Source: JBFWYO01 sp050186335 | GTDB lineage: Bacteria; Pseudomonadota; Alphaproteobacteria; Bin65 | NCBI GenBank assembly: GCA_050186335.1 | Contig: JBFWYO010000094.1 | Span: forward strand, 1-15,891 | DNA: 15,891 nucleotides | Direction of reading: 5' to 3' | Shown here: piece after piece, positions 1 through 7,100 of the stretch | Layout: each line of letters starts with the position of its first letter | How positions within the stretch are numbered: position 1 is the first letter of the stretch | Program-made: the position numbers and the translations under genes | Notes under the pieces: model-generated | The model's input: only the letters and a program-made list of their open reading frames with translations | What the model was told of the DNA's origin: nothing | The model's database searches: none

Positions 1-150
1 GCAGCAGCGATCTTCCAGCGCCACCGCCTTGCCGGCTTCGGTGCGGAACAGCACGACCGGTTCGTTCATGTAGACGCGCGCCAGCGGCTGGCGCGTCACT
101 TCGTGGTCCCAGGCGGCCACGTACCATTCATTGCGCACGAACGACGTCAT
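1..150 (-). CDS. Rieske [2Fe-2S] aromatic ring-hydroxylating oxygenase, N-terminal fragment
   Basis: Only the first 50 codons are present; the rest lies beyond the left edge. The opening residues TSFVRNEWYVAAWDHEV, then EPVVLFRTEAGK and ALEDRCC, match the start of the Rieske domain in VanA/phthalate-4,5-dioxygenase-type oxygenase alpha subunits. In these the CxH cluster ligands occur in a DRC-x-H-R stretch, so C49 would be the first cluster ligand and the His falls just outside the window. Such enzymes use O2 and electrons from a reductase partner to hydroxylate or demethylate aromatic rings in the cytoplasm. The ATG at 150 is preceded by GGAGAG at good spacing. It lies 24 nt after the stop of the PF06684 gene and is probably the next gene of the same operon. 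The substrate is unknown. Confidence 0.85.
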   Translation of the reverse strand, partial: MTSFVRNEWYVAAWDHEVTRQPLARVYMNEPVVLFRTEAGKAVALEDRCC

Positions 151-174
151 CGCTCTCTCCTTCGGCCGGGCCGT

Positions 175-765
175 CTAACGGTTCCCGTCCTCGCCCTTGA
201 TCTCGCTCACCTGCAATCCGCCGGCGCGCGCATGCACGCGGCCGCCGCTGGCCATCGCCAAAATCAGCACGATCTCGTCGGCGCGCGGCCCGTCCGGCAC
301 GCCGACTTCCATGGCGTCGAAATGGCTGCGCACATAGGCCGCCTGCACATGTCCGAACGGCACGTCGAGGCGGGCGCCGAGGCCGGCCACCTTGGTCGAA
401 CTCGGCACGATCGCCTTCGAGCGCGCGCCGATCAGCTCGCGCATCGAGTAGCCGCCCGGCGCATGCCACAAGGCACCGTGCTCCAGCTCGCCGTCGGCGC
501 CGATGATGGTGCCCTTGCCGTAGGCCTGCACCACGGCGGGATCGCCGCCCAGCGCGTCGACCAGGCTGCGCGCCATCTCCATGCCGAGCGGCTTGAGCGC
601 TTCCATGAGCGGCAGAATGTCCTCGACGTATTTCCCTGCGTACGGGTTCTTGATCACCGCGCAGATCGCGGCGCGGCGCGGCGGATTGTCGGCGCGCGGA
701 CCGCCGTCGTGCAGCGTTTCCTCGACCAGCAGCAGAAACTTGCGGACTTGCACCAAATCGCTCAT
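175..765 (-). CDS. Amino acid synthesis family protein (PF06684/DUF1185)
   Basis: This 196-residue protein has the usual length and hallmark stretches of PF06684: NPYAGKYVEDI (40-50), AYGKGTIIGADGELEHGA (81-98), a PSSTK stretch (121-125), LDVPFGH (133-139), VRSHFDAMEV (145-154) and GGRVHARAGGL (174-184). Structures of this family show a variant of the AroH-type chorismate-mutase fold, and a role in amino-acid metabolism has been suggested, but no reaction is established. Its ATG overlaps the UPF0280 stop by 4 nt (ATGA), so the two are probably translationally coupled. Its place after a 6-hydroxynicotinate-reductase-like gene suggests it acts on a ring-derived acid or enamide in the same pathway; that is inference. 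Confidence 0.9.
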   Translation of the reverse strand: MSDLVQVRKFLLLVEETLHDGGPRADNPPRRAAICAVIKNPYAGKYVEDILPLMEALKPLGMEMARSLVDALGGDPAVVQAYGKGTIIGADGELEHGALWHAPGGYSMRELIGARSKAIVPSSTKVAGLGARLDVPFGHVQAAYVRSHFDAMEVGVPDGPRADEIVLILAMASGGRVHARAGGLQVSEIKGEDGNR

Positions 766-1655
766 GCGGCGTTCCCCATCGCGTGTTGCTGCGCGCGTGC
801 CGGAAGGGCGCCGTGCGCTTGTCCGACGATTGTATGGACTCCCTGGAGGGCGAGCAACGCGCCGCGGATCAGCCCGCGTGCCAATAATTCGTTTGCCTTG
901 GCGGCGCCCTTGGCCAGCGCCGCCTCGATCTGCGCCGGCGCCAGCCGGCCGACCCGGAGCGTCACCGGCCGGTCGCCGAGATCGCTGTCGGGATCCTGGG
1001 ACGCGGCCGGCGCGCGCAGGATCGACGGGTCTTCGATCGTCACCGCGTTGGCGATCGGCTTCGCCGCGGCATCGGCGGTCGCGGCATCCTTGGCCAGCAC
1101 CGTCACCGCATCCACGATGCCGAGCGAAAAGCTGCGGCCCTTCCAGCCGCTGGTGGCGATGCCGCGAATCTGATCGTGGTGGCCAATCGAAATCACGCCG
1201 TCGATGGCCGGGCGGGCGAGGTCGGTCACGATGCCGGTGTCGAATTTCTCGCCGGGTGCGAGATGCAGCGAGATGTCGCCGCCGTCGTTGACGTAGGCCC
1301 TTTGAAGCGTGCGACCGTCGATCATCGCGGCGAGCGTTTCGTCGGCCACCGCGCCCGCCACCGCGGCCATCGGCGTGATGAAGGTTTCCGCGAACGGCAC
1401 GCAGGCGCGCCACATGCGTTGTGCGACGCCGCCGCCGAGCGGGCACGCAGCGTTCGAGACCGCGCGGCGCAGGATCGGCAATTCGGCGACCAGCTCAGGC
1501 AAGATCGTTTCGAAGCGTCGCCACGCCTGCTCGTAGGCGCGCGCGACTTCGTCGGGCGCGCCGAACGCCTCGAGCACCAGATCGATCGGCCCATGCTGGA
1601 AATGGGCGCGTCGGCCGTCGGGCAGCATCGCCCGTATGGCGCCGGAAGGGTGCAT
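762..1655 (-). CDS. UPF0280 family protein, ApbE superfamily (possible flavin transferase)
   Basis: This 297-residue protein fits UPF0280 (COG2122), which is grouped in the ApbE superfamily. ApbE-like marks are visible: TFITPMAAVAGAVADETL (91-108), YVNDGGDISL (121-130), GIATSGWKGRSFSLGI (165-180) and DAVTVLAKDAATADAAAKPI (182-201). These correspond to the GG(D/E)I, ATSG and VTV...ADA elements of FMN transferases. No signal peptide is seen, so it should act in the cytoplasm, unlike classical exported ApbE. Its ATG shares one base with the stop of the 6-hydroxynicotinate-reductase-like gene (TGATG), and its own stop overlaps the next start (ATGA). The coupling suggests a matched dose with the reductase. 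Attaching flavin to that reductase is an attractive but unproven role. Confidence 0.88.
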   Translation of the reverse strand: MHPSGAIRAMLPDGRRAHFQHGPIDLVLEAFGAPDEVARAYEQAWRRFETILPELVAELPILRRAVSNAACPLGGGVAQRMWRACVPFAETFITPMAAVAGAVADETLAAMIDGRTLQRAYVNDGGDISLHLAPGEKFDTGIVTDLARPAIDGVISIGHHDQIRGIATSGWKGRSFSLGIVDAVTVLAKDAATADAAAKPIANAVTIEDPSILRAPAASQDPDSDLGDRPVTLRVGRLAPAQIEAALAKGAAKANELLARGLIRGALLALQGVHTIVGQAHGALPARAQQHAMGNAA

Positions 1656-3136
1656 CAGCCGCGCTCGTTGTCCCTGCGTCCGTCGTCCCACGGCCACGGA
1701 TTCTTGCCGTGCCAGTCGCGCACCTGCACGCGGTCGCCCTTCACCACGTCCTCGAGTCGCTTCACGCTGCCCATGTGGCCGCCGAGTTCGGCGTAATGAT
1801 CGAGCCGCATGGTGAACTCGATCGGGGCAACGATCGCCGGCGTCGGCACGTAGCCGAACGACTTCGCCGGCATGCGCGTGACGTCGACCATGAACGTGAT
1901 GCCGCCGCCCGGCCAGACATAGACGGGCGCGCCGCCCGAGGTCACGCGCGTGAGCGCGCTTTTCACCGAGCGGGTCAGGCGCACCGGGTTTTCGGTCACG
2001 CCGGCCCGCAGACTGCCGCCCGCGCCGGCCATGAACAGCACGGTGCACAAGGCCGGTTCGCAATTCTCGCCGATCCGATCGACCGTCATGCGCAGATGCG
2101 CGGGCATTTCCGCCTTGGCCGGCTTCAGCTGGTCGTCGAGCACGAAATACGCCGAATCCTCGCCGGTCGTGCTGACCATGAGCAGCCGTTCGCCGGGTTT
2201 GGCGATCTTGGGATCGATCTTTTCGATGATGGTGAGCGGTTCGGTGACGTTGGTGCCGCCCCAGCCGGTGCCGGGTTCCGCGACCTGGAAGTATCGGCCC
2301 GGCGTGGATTTGCGCCCGCGCACGCGGATGCCGCCGGGCGCCATGTCGAGGAATTTGCCGGCCTGGTGTTCGGTCAGCACGCCCGTGATATGATCATCGA
2401 CCACGATGACTTCGTCGACATGTCCGAACCATTGCTTCGCGAACATGCCGATGGTCGCCGAGCCGCAGCCGACGCGCATGCGCTCTTCGTGCATGCCGTT
2501 GACGACCGGCGGCCTGCCGGCCTGCACCGTGAGCTTCGAGCCGCCGTCGATGGCAAACTCGACCGCATCGCCGCTGCATAGGCGCAGCATCACGTCGCAG
2601 GTGACGGTGCCTTCTTTTTTCGAGCCGCCGGTCAGATGGTGCACGCCGCCGAGCGCCAGCATCTGCGAGCCGTATTCGGCGGTGGTCACGTGGCCGACCG
2701 CTTCGCCGTCGCAGCGCACCGGCGCCATCTCGGGGCCGACATATCTGTCGGTGTCGATCTTCACCTTGATGCCGCAGTAGCTGAAAATCCCTTCGGTCAC
2801 GACCGTGACCATGTCGATGCCCTGATGCTGGCTCGACACGATGAACGGCGCCGGCTTGTAGTCGGGGTAGGTGGTGCCGGAGCCGATGCCGGTCACGAAC
2901 ACCGGCACGTCGGCCAGCAGCCCGCCGTCCCAATTGCTTTTCAGGAACGGCACGACGCCCTGTTTCTCCGCGTCCGCGCGCTGCGTCAGCACGAACGGAT
3001 CGGTGCGCGCCAGTTTGCCGTCGACATTGCCGTAGCGCCCGCAGGCGCCGGTCTTCTCCGGTCGGATGCGGCACAGCACCGGGCACGCATCGCAGGTCAC
3101 GATGCCGTCGTCGCCGGGTTTCGCCATTTCGTTCAT
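1655..3136 (-). CDS. 6-hydroxynicotinate reductase-like iron-sulfur flavoprotein
   Basis: This 493-residue protein resembles the proteins annotated as 6-hydroxynicotinate reductase, after the Eubacterium barkeri enzyme that reduces 6-hydroxynicotinate to 1,4,5,6-tetrahydro-6-oxonicotinate. The N-terminus carries a ferredoxin-like cysteine cluster at C15, C18, C22 and C32. Seven further cysteines (C121, C142, C180, C187, C224, C359, C364) could bind more Fe-S. A glycine-rich block (VTSGGAPVYVWPGGGITF, 398-415) lies near the C-terminus. The E. barkeri enzyme is reported to hold covalent flavin plus [2Fe-2S] and [4Fe-4S] clusters. The ATG at 3136 has GGGAG about 6 nt upstream. A frame extension to 3280 only reads through the palindromic repeats and was rejected. 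The preceding genes encode a molybdenum hydroxylase that could make its substrate. Substrate identity is inferred, not shown. Confidence 0.82.
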   Translation of the reverse strand: MNEMAKPGDDGIVTCDACPVLCRIRPEKTGACGRYGNVDGKLARTDPFVLTQRADAEKQGVVPFLKSNWDGGLLADVPVFVTGIGSGTTYPDYKPAPFIVSSQHQGIDMVTVVTEGIFSYCGIKVKIDTDRYVGPEMAPVRCDGEAVGHVTTAEYGSQMLALGGVHHLTGGSKKEGTVTCDVMLRLCSGDAVEFAIDGGSKLTVQAGRPPVVNGMHEERMRVGCGSATIGMFAKQWFGHVDEVIVVDDHITGVLTEHQAGKFLDMAPGGIRVRGRKSTPGRYFQVAEPGTGWGGTNVTEPLTIIEKIDPKIAKPGERLLMVSTTGEDSAYFVLDDQLKPAKAEMPAHLRMTVDRIGENCEPALCTVLFMAGAGGSLRAGVTENPVRLTRSVKSALTRVTSGGAPVYVWPGGGITFMVDVTRMPAKSFGYVPTPAIVAPIEFTMRLDHYAELGGHMGSVKRLEDVVKGDRVQVRDWHGKNPWPWDDGRRDNERG

Positions 3137-3169
3137 GGCTCGCTCCCATAAAGACTCTACCGCCTCAAT

Positions 3170-3208
3170 CTCCCTCCCCCTTGACGGGGGAGGGATGGGG
3201 AGGGGGTG
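3170..3208. repeat. GC-rich palindromic repeat, copy A (REP/REPIN-like)
   Basis: This copy contains a perfect hairpin: TCCCTCCCCC (3171-3180), loop TTGAC, GGGGGAGGGA (3186-3195). A GGATGGGGAGGGGG tail follows. Read in the opposite direction, copy B (3229-3269) has the same layout, so the two form an inverted pair like REPIN/BIME elements. It lies between the fused molybdenum-hydroxylase gene and the reductase gene of one operon. Confidence 0.75.
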
Positions 3209-3228
3209 AAAGAGCACGCGTACTCTAA

Positions 3229-3269
3229 CCGCCCCCCATCCCGGCCTTCCCCCGCAAGGGGGGAAGGAG
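3229..3269. repeat. GC-rich palindromic repeat, copy B, inverted relative to copy A
   Basis: The core hairpin is CCTTCCCCC (3245-3253), loop GCAAG, GGGGGAAGG (3259-3267). The segment CCCCATCCC (3234-3242) can also pair with GGGATGGGG (3192-3200) in copy A. The whole 3170-3269 region can therefore fold either as two separate hairpins or as one long stem. In transcript direction the core lies about 20 nt after the stop of the molybdenum-hydroxylase gene. No T-run follows, so it is not a classic terminator. It could stabilise the upstream mRNA or dampen expression of downstream genes. Confidence 0.75.
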
Positions 3270-3287
3270 AAGCACGTCACCGCACGC

Positions 3288-6056
3288 TCAACCCTTCTTC
3301 ACCGCCGCCGCCGCCAGCAGCGCCGCGCGCACGCGGTCCGGCGTCGCCGGGGCGCGGAAGATGCGCACGCCGGTGGCGTGATGGATGGCGCCCAGGATCG
3401 CAGGCGCGGTCGGAATCAAGGCCGGCTCGCCGATCCCCTTGGCGCCGTACGGCCCGAGCGGTTCGGTGTCTTCGATCAGCAAGGTTTCGATCGGCGGCAC
3501 GTCGCCGATGGTCGGGATCAGGTAGTCGTGCAGATTCTCCGTGCGGCCCGGCACGTATTCTTCCATCAACGCGAGCCCGAGGCCCTGCGCGACGCCGCCG
3601 TGAATCTGGCCCTCGACCTGCGTGAGATTGACCGCGCGGCCGACATCGTGCGCGGCGACGATGTTCAGGACTTTCGTCGTGCCGAGCGCCAGATCGACTT
3701 CGACTTCGGCGAACTGCGCCGCGAACCCGTAGGTCGCGTACGGCACGCCCTGGCCGTTCTGGTCGAGTGGCTTGGTCGGCGGATCGAACGTGCCTTCGCC
3801 GCTCAACACATTCCCGGTCGGATTCGCCGGCAGGGACGCCAGATCGATTTCGCGTACGGCATCGCCGTCGCGCACCACGATGCGTCCGGACAGAATTTCG
3901 AGCTTCGCCGCATCGCCGACATTGGCGCTCCGCAAAATCTGTTTGCGCAGATCCTCGCCCGCGAGCTGCGCCGCCTTGCCGGATACGAAGGTCTGCCGCG
4001 ACGCGGAGGACTTGCCGGCATCGGCGGTCAACTCGGTGTCGCCCATCACGTAGCCGAACTGATCCGCCGGAATGCCCAGCGCGTCGGCGCAGATCTGGAT
4101 CATGATCGTGTTGGAGCCCTGGCCGATATCGGCGGCGCCGTTGTACAGCGTCACGCGCCCGTCGGCGGCAATGCCGACGCGCATGGTCGACGGGTTCGAC
4201 ATCGAGGTGTTGCCGCAGCCGTACCACATGCAGCCGACGCCGACGCCGCGCTTGAGCGTGCTCGACGTCGCGTTGAATTTTTGTGCGGCTTCGCGCGCCG
4301 CTCGCCATTTCGGGCGCAGCGCTTCGAGGCAGGCGGCCAACCCGGCGCTCGCCTTCAGCACCTGTCCGGTTGCGGTTTCCTGGCCGACGCGGATCGCGTT
4401 GATATGGCGGAACTCGAGCGGATCGATGCCGGCCTTTTCCGCCAGCATGTCGTACAGCGCCTCGTGCGCGATCGCCGATTGCGGCACGCCGAAGCCGCGG
4501 AACGCGCCGGACGGATGGCAATTGGTCAGCACGGCGGCGCTGGTGTTCTTGACGTGCGGCACGAAGTACGGCCCGGTCGCATGCACCGGCACGCGGTCGG
4601 CCACGGTCGGGCCCCACGACGCATACGCGCCGGTATCGAAATCGCCGTGAAATTCGAACGCGAGCAGCCTGCCGTCCGCATCGCAGGCGGCGCGCGCGGA
4701 AACCTTCGACGGATGCCGCTTGGTCGTCGAGGCCATAGTTTCGGGCCGGTGATAGACGCAGCGCACCGGCCGGTTCAGCACCCACGCGGCGACCGCGATC
4801 AGCGGCTGCACCGACATGTCCAGCTTGCCGCCGAAGCCGCCGCCGCACGCGGTCGGGATGATGCGGACGCGATCGCGCGCCAGGCCGACGATCTGCGCCA
4901 CCTCGTCGCGATCCAGATAGGGCGACTGCGTGGTGACGGTGATTTCCAAGTGATCGCCGTCGGCCATGGGAACGCGCCGCGCCCAGCCGGCTTCGGGTTC
5001 TATGTATGCGTGCTCGACGAACGCGGTCTGCCACTTGCCTTCGGCCACATGCGCGGCCTGGGCAAATCCCTGCGCCACGTCGCCCTTTTTGAGATGGCCG
5101 CGCGCCAGGATGTTGCCCGGCTTGGCATCGAGCACGAGCCTGGCGCCGCCGGCGAGCGCCGCTTCGACGCCCATGACCGGTGGCTCGACCGCATAGGCGA
5201 TCGGCAGTTCGTCGTCCCGGATCGCTTCGATGGTCGCCAGATCGCCGACCAGCGCCACCACCGCCTCGCCGCGAAACCGCACGCGGTCGATCGCCAGCAC
5301 GGGCTGGTCCTTGATCGTCGGGTAGACGCCGAAGCCGTTATTGCCGGGGACATCTTCCGCCGTCAGCACGCGCACCAGGCCGGGATATTTTTCCCGGAGC
5401 GGCGCGAAATCGCCGAGCGTGAAGGTCGCGCGCGCGTGCGGCGAACGCACCGCGCGCAACCACAGCGCATCGACCGGCGCGCGATCCGCGCCGTACATCT
5501 CGATCCCGGTCAATTTGGCGTAGCCGTCGACCTTGGCCATGCGCGAGCCGACCGCATGTCCGACCGCGGGCGCGCTTTCCAATACCGGCGCATTGCCGAC
5601 ATCGAGCACCGCGTCGACGATCTTGCGATAGCCGGTGCAGCGGCACAGCACGCCGCCGAGCGCATCGAGCACTTGCTGTTCGGACGGTCGCTTTTCGCGC
5701 GCGAGCAAATCCGCGCTCGCCATCAGCATGCCCGGCGTGCAGATGCCGCACTGCGCGGCGCCGTGGTTCTGGAACGCGGTTTGCAGCGCGCTCAGCGCGC
5801 CGTCCTTCGCCAAACCTTCGACCGTGGTGACCTGGCGCCCGGCGACCTGCCCGACCGGCACCAGGCAGGCGCAAACCTGGCGGCCGTCCAGCAAAACCGT
5901 GCAGGCGCCGCAATCGCCTGCCTCGCAGCCGACCTTGGTGCCGGTGAGGCTGAGTTCGAGGCGCAAGACGTCGGTCAGGCGCGTGGCCGGGGCGGCCATC
6001 GATGTGGCCGGCGCGCCGTTCAGCGAAAATTTGATGGTCTTGCTTTGCAGCGTCAT
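3288..6056 (-). CDS. Xanthine dehydrogenase-family hydroxylase, fused [2Fe-2S] and molybdopterin subunits
   Basis: This 922-residue protein joins two normally separate subunits. Residues 1-155 are a CoxS-type iron-sulfur subunit with C44, C49, C52 and C64 for the first [2Fe-2S] cluster and C103, C106, C138 and C140 for the second. From about 175 to the end lies the molybdopterin subunit, with CGGGFGGK (404-411), GAFRGFG (517-523), GQGSNT (645-650), SSASRQTF (683-690) and the active-site GIGEP with Glu877. Enzymes of this family hydroxylate N-heterocycles or purines with water as the oxygen source. The ATG at 6056 overlaps the stop of the FAD-subunit gene by 4 nt (ATGA). With the reductase-like gene downstream, a nicotinate- or pyridine-type substrate is likely, but other heterocycles are possible. 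Confidence 0.93.
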   Translation of the reverse strand: MTLQSKTIKFSLNGAPATSMAAPATRLTDVLRLELSLTGTKVGCEAGDCGACTVLLDGRQVCACLVPVGQVAGRQVTTVEGLAKDGALSALQTAFQNHGAAQCGICTPGMLMASADLLAREKRPSEQQVLDALGGVLCRCTGYRKIVDAVLDVGNAPVLESAPAVGHAVGSRMAKVDGYAKLTGIEMYGADRAPVDALWLRAVRSPHARATFTLGDFAPLREKYPGLVRVLTAEDVPGNNGFGVYPTIKDQPVLAIDRVRFRGEAVVALVGDLATIEAIRDDELPIAYAVEPPVMGVEAALAGGARLVLDAKPGNILARGHLKKGDVAQGFAQAAHVAEGKWQTAFVEHAYIEPEAGWARRVPMADGDHLEITVTTQSPYLDRDEVAQIVGLARDRVRIIPTACGGGFGGKLDMSVQPLIAVAAWVLNRPVRCVYHRPETMASTTKRHPSKVSARAACDADGRLLAFEFHGDFDTGAYASWGPTVADRVPVHATGPYFVPHVKNTSAAVLTNCHPSGAFRGFGVPQSAIAHEALYDMLAEKAGIDPLEFRHINAIRVGQETATGQVLKASAGLAACLEALRPKWRAAREAAQKFNATSSTLKRGVGVGCMWYGCGNTSMSNPSTMRVGIAADGRVTLYNGAADIGQGSNTIMIQICADALGIPADQFGYVMGDTELTADAGKSSASRQTFVSGKAAQLAGEDLRKQILRSANVGDAAKLEILSGRIVVRDGDAVREIDLASLPANPTGNVLSGEGTFDPPTKPLDQNGQGVPYATYGFAAQFAEVEVDLALGTTKVLNIVAAHDVGRAVNLTQVEGQIHGGVAQGLGLALMEEYVPGRTENLHDYLIPTIGDVPPIETLLIEDTEPLGPYGAKGIGEPALIPTAPAILGAIHHATGVRIFRAPATPDRVRAALLAAAAVKKG

Positions 6057-6910
6057 CGCGCGGCTCCGAGCTTGGCGCCGAGCTCGTTCAGGCCGCGCCG
6101 CAGCACCGTCACGCAGGCGTCCCAGCGATAGTCGGCGGTGGCGCGAATGTCGTCGATCGGCGCAAGCGCATCGCGCAAGTGCGTCTGGTCGGCGATCTCG
6201 CCGAGTTGCGCATCCAGCACGCGGCCGACCAAAGCCCGCTCCAATTTCGCCAGCCGCCGCGCGACCGGCGCGCAGGCGCCAACCGAAATTCGCGCACGCG
6301 CAACCCTGCCGTTTTGGTCCGGCTCCACGACGAAGCCGGCCATGACGATCGAGATCACCAGATACCTGCGTGCGCCGAGCTTCACAAACGTCGCGCGCGC
6401 GCCGGCATCGCATTTCGGCACGACGATGGCGGTAACCAATTCGTCGGGGCGGCGCACGGTCTTGCGGTTGCCGGTGATGAAATCGGCCAGCGCAACCTCG
6501 CGTTCGCCTTGGCGCGATGCCAGGCGGACTTTGGCATCCAGCGCCATCAGCGGCGGCACGCCGTCGGCGGCGGGCGAGGCGTTGCAGATGTTGCCGGCGA
6601 CCGTGCCGGCGTTCTGAATCTGCACGCCGCCGACTTCGCGCGCGGCCAGCTTCACGCCGTCGAAGCACGCGGGCAGGTCGGATTCGATAAGATCCGTCCA
6701 AGTGGTGCAGGCGCCAATTTCATAGCGATCGCCCTTGTCGACGATGCCGCGCAGGGCGGACAGGGCGGACAGGTCGAGCAGGTTTTCCATGATCGTGCGG
6801 CCGACGCGGGCCGGATAGAAATCCGTGCCGCCGGCAACGATGGTGATCTCGCCCGCCGCCAGCGCGGCAAGCGCCTCGTATAAGTCCGCGGGGCGCAAAT
6901 AGCTGCCCAT
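6053..6910 (-). CDS. FAD-binding subunit of a xanthine dehydrogenase-family hydroxylase (CoxM type)
   Basis: This 285-residue protein has the family's usual length. The N-terminal FAD-binding domain shows IVAGGTDFYP (24-33) and the TVAGNICNASPAADGVPPL stretch (103-121), which binds the FAD pyrophosphate. A CO-dehydrogenase flavoprotein C-terminal domain follows from about 170. It passes electrons from the [2Fe-2S] clusters of the partner to an external acceptor. The ATG at 6910 is chosen because GGAGA lies 7 nt upstream; the in-frame ATG at 6925 has only a poorly spaced AGG, and a start at 7003 would extend the protein with unrelated sequence across the promoter. It is the first gene of the minus-strand operon and is coupled to the next by a 4-nt overlap. 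Confidence 0.92.
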   Translation of the reverse strand: MGSYLRPADLYEALAALAAGEITIVAGGTDFYPARVGRTIMENLLDLSALSALRGIVDKGDRYEIGACTTWTDLIESDLPACFDGVKLAAREVGGVQIQNAGTVAGNICNASPAADGVPPLMALDAKVRLASRQGEREVALADFITGNRKTVRRPDELVTAIVVPKCDAGARATFVKLGARRYLVISIVMAGFVVEPDQNGRVARARISVGACAPVARRLAKLERALVGRVLDAQLGEIADQTHLRDALAPIDDIRATADYRWDACVTVLRRGLNELGAKLGAAR

Positions 6911-6962
6911 GCGTAGGTCTCCCATCCTATCGCTCTGCCATTGGCGGCGTTCGGCAGATTGT

Positions 6963-6976
6963 TCGTATACATATGA
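6963..6976. promoter_or_regulatory. GTATAC-centred near-palindrome, possible operator
   Basis: TCGTATACATATGA is an imperfect inverted repeat with GTATAC at 6965-6970. It sits directly downstream of the candidate -10 box and over the expected start site, where a repressor would block transcription. GTATAC cores are common in operators of GntR- and MarR-type catabolic repressors. The nearby MarR protein is a natural candidate, but the pairing is inferred. Confidence 0.4.
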
Positions 6977-7003
6977 TTTTAGCGCAGCCAAAAATTCCTT
7001 CAA
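6976..7003 (-). promoter_or_regulatory. Candidate sigma70-type promoter of the hydroxylase/reductase operon
   Basis: On the minus strand, TTGAAG (7003-6998) is followed after 16 nt by TAAAAT (6981-6976). This is close to the TTGACA/TATAAT consensus and stands out as an AT-rich island in GC-rich DNA. The start site would fall near 6969, about 60 nt ahead of the ATG at 6910. The call rests on pattern only. Confidence 0.5.
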
Positions 7004-7100
7004 GCGGAAAGAATCGAGGCAATGCAGATTCGGTATTTCGACGGGTCACCTCGGCCGAAGCGCGGCGCAAAGCCGGGCTCCAGCGCTTTTCCCCTGGCCT

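Noticed and set aside
3137..3280. 48-codon N-terminal extension of the reductase-like gene
   Set aside because: It translates the palindromic repeats into Pro/Gly/Arg-rich sequence, while ATG 3136 has a good ribosome-binding site and begins just ahead of the conserved cysteine cluster.
3378..6131. Very long open frame (over 900 codons) on the plus strand
   Set aside because: It is antisense to the molybdenum-hydroxylase gene, whose full domain set is recognisable. The translation is rich in Arg/His/Ala/Asp with no family motif, as expected for shadow frames in GC-rich DNA.
6752..6770. Short tandem duplication of GGGCGGACA
   Set aside because: It lies inside the FAD-subunit gene, encodes the repeated Leu-Ser-Ala, and keeps frame; it is ordinary coding repetition.
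7050..7095. AAGCGC...GCGCTTTT as a second terminator
   Set aside because: The stem is only about 6 bp with a long loop, and the T-run is on the plus strand where no gene lies upstream.
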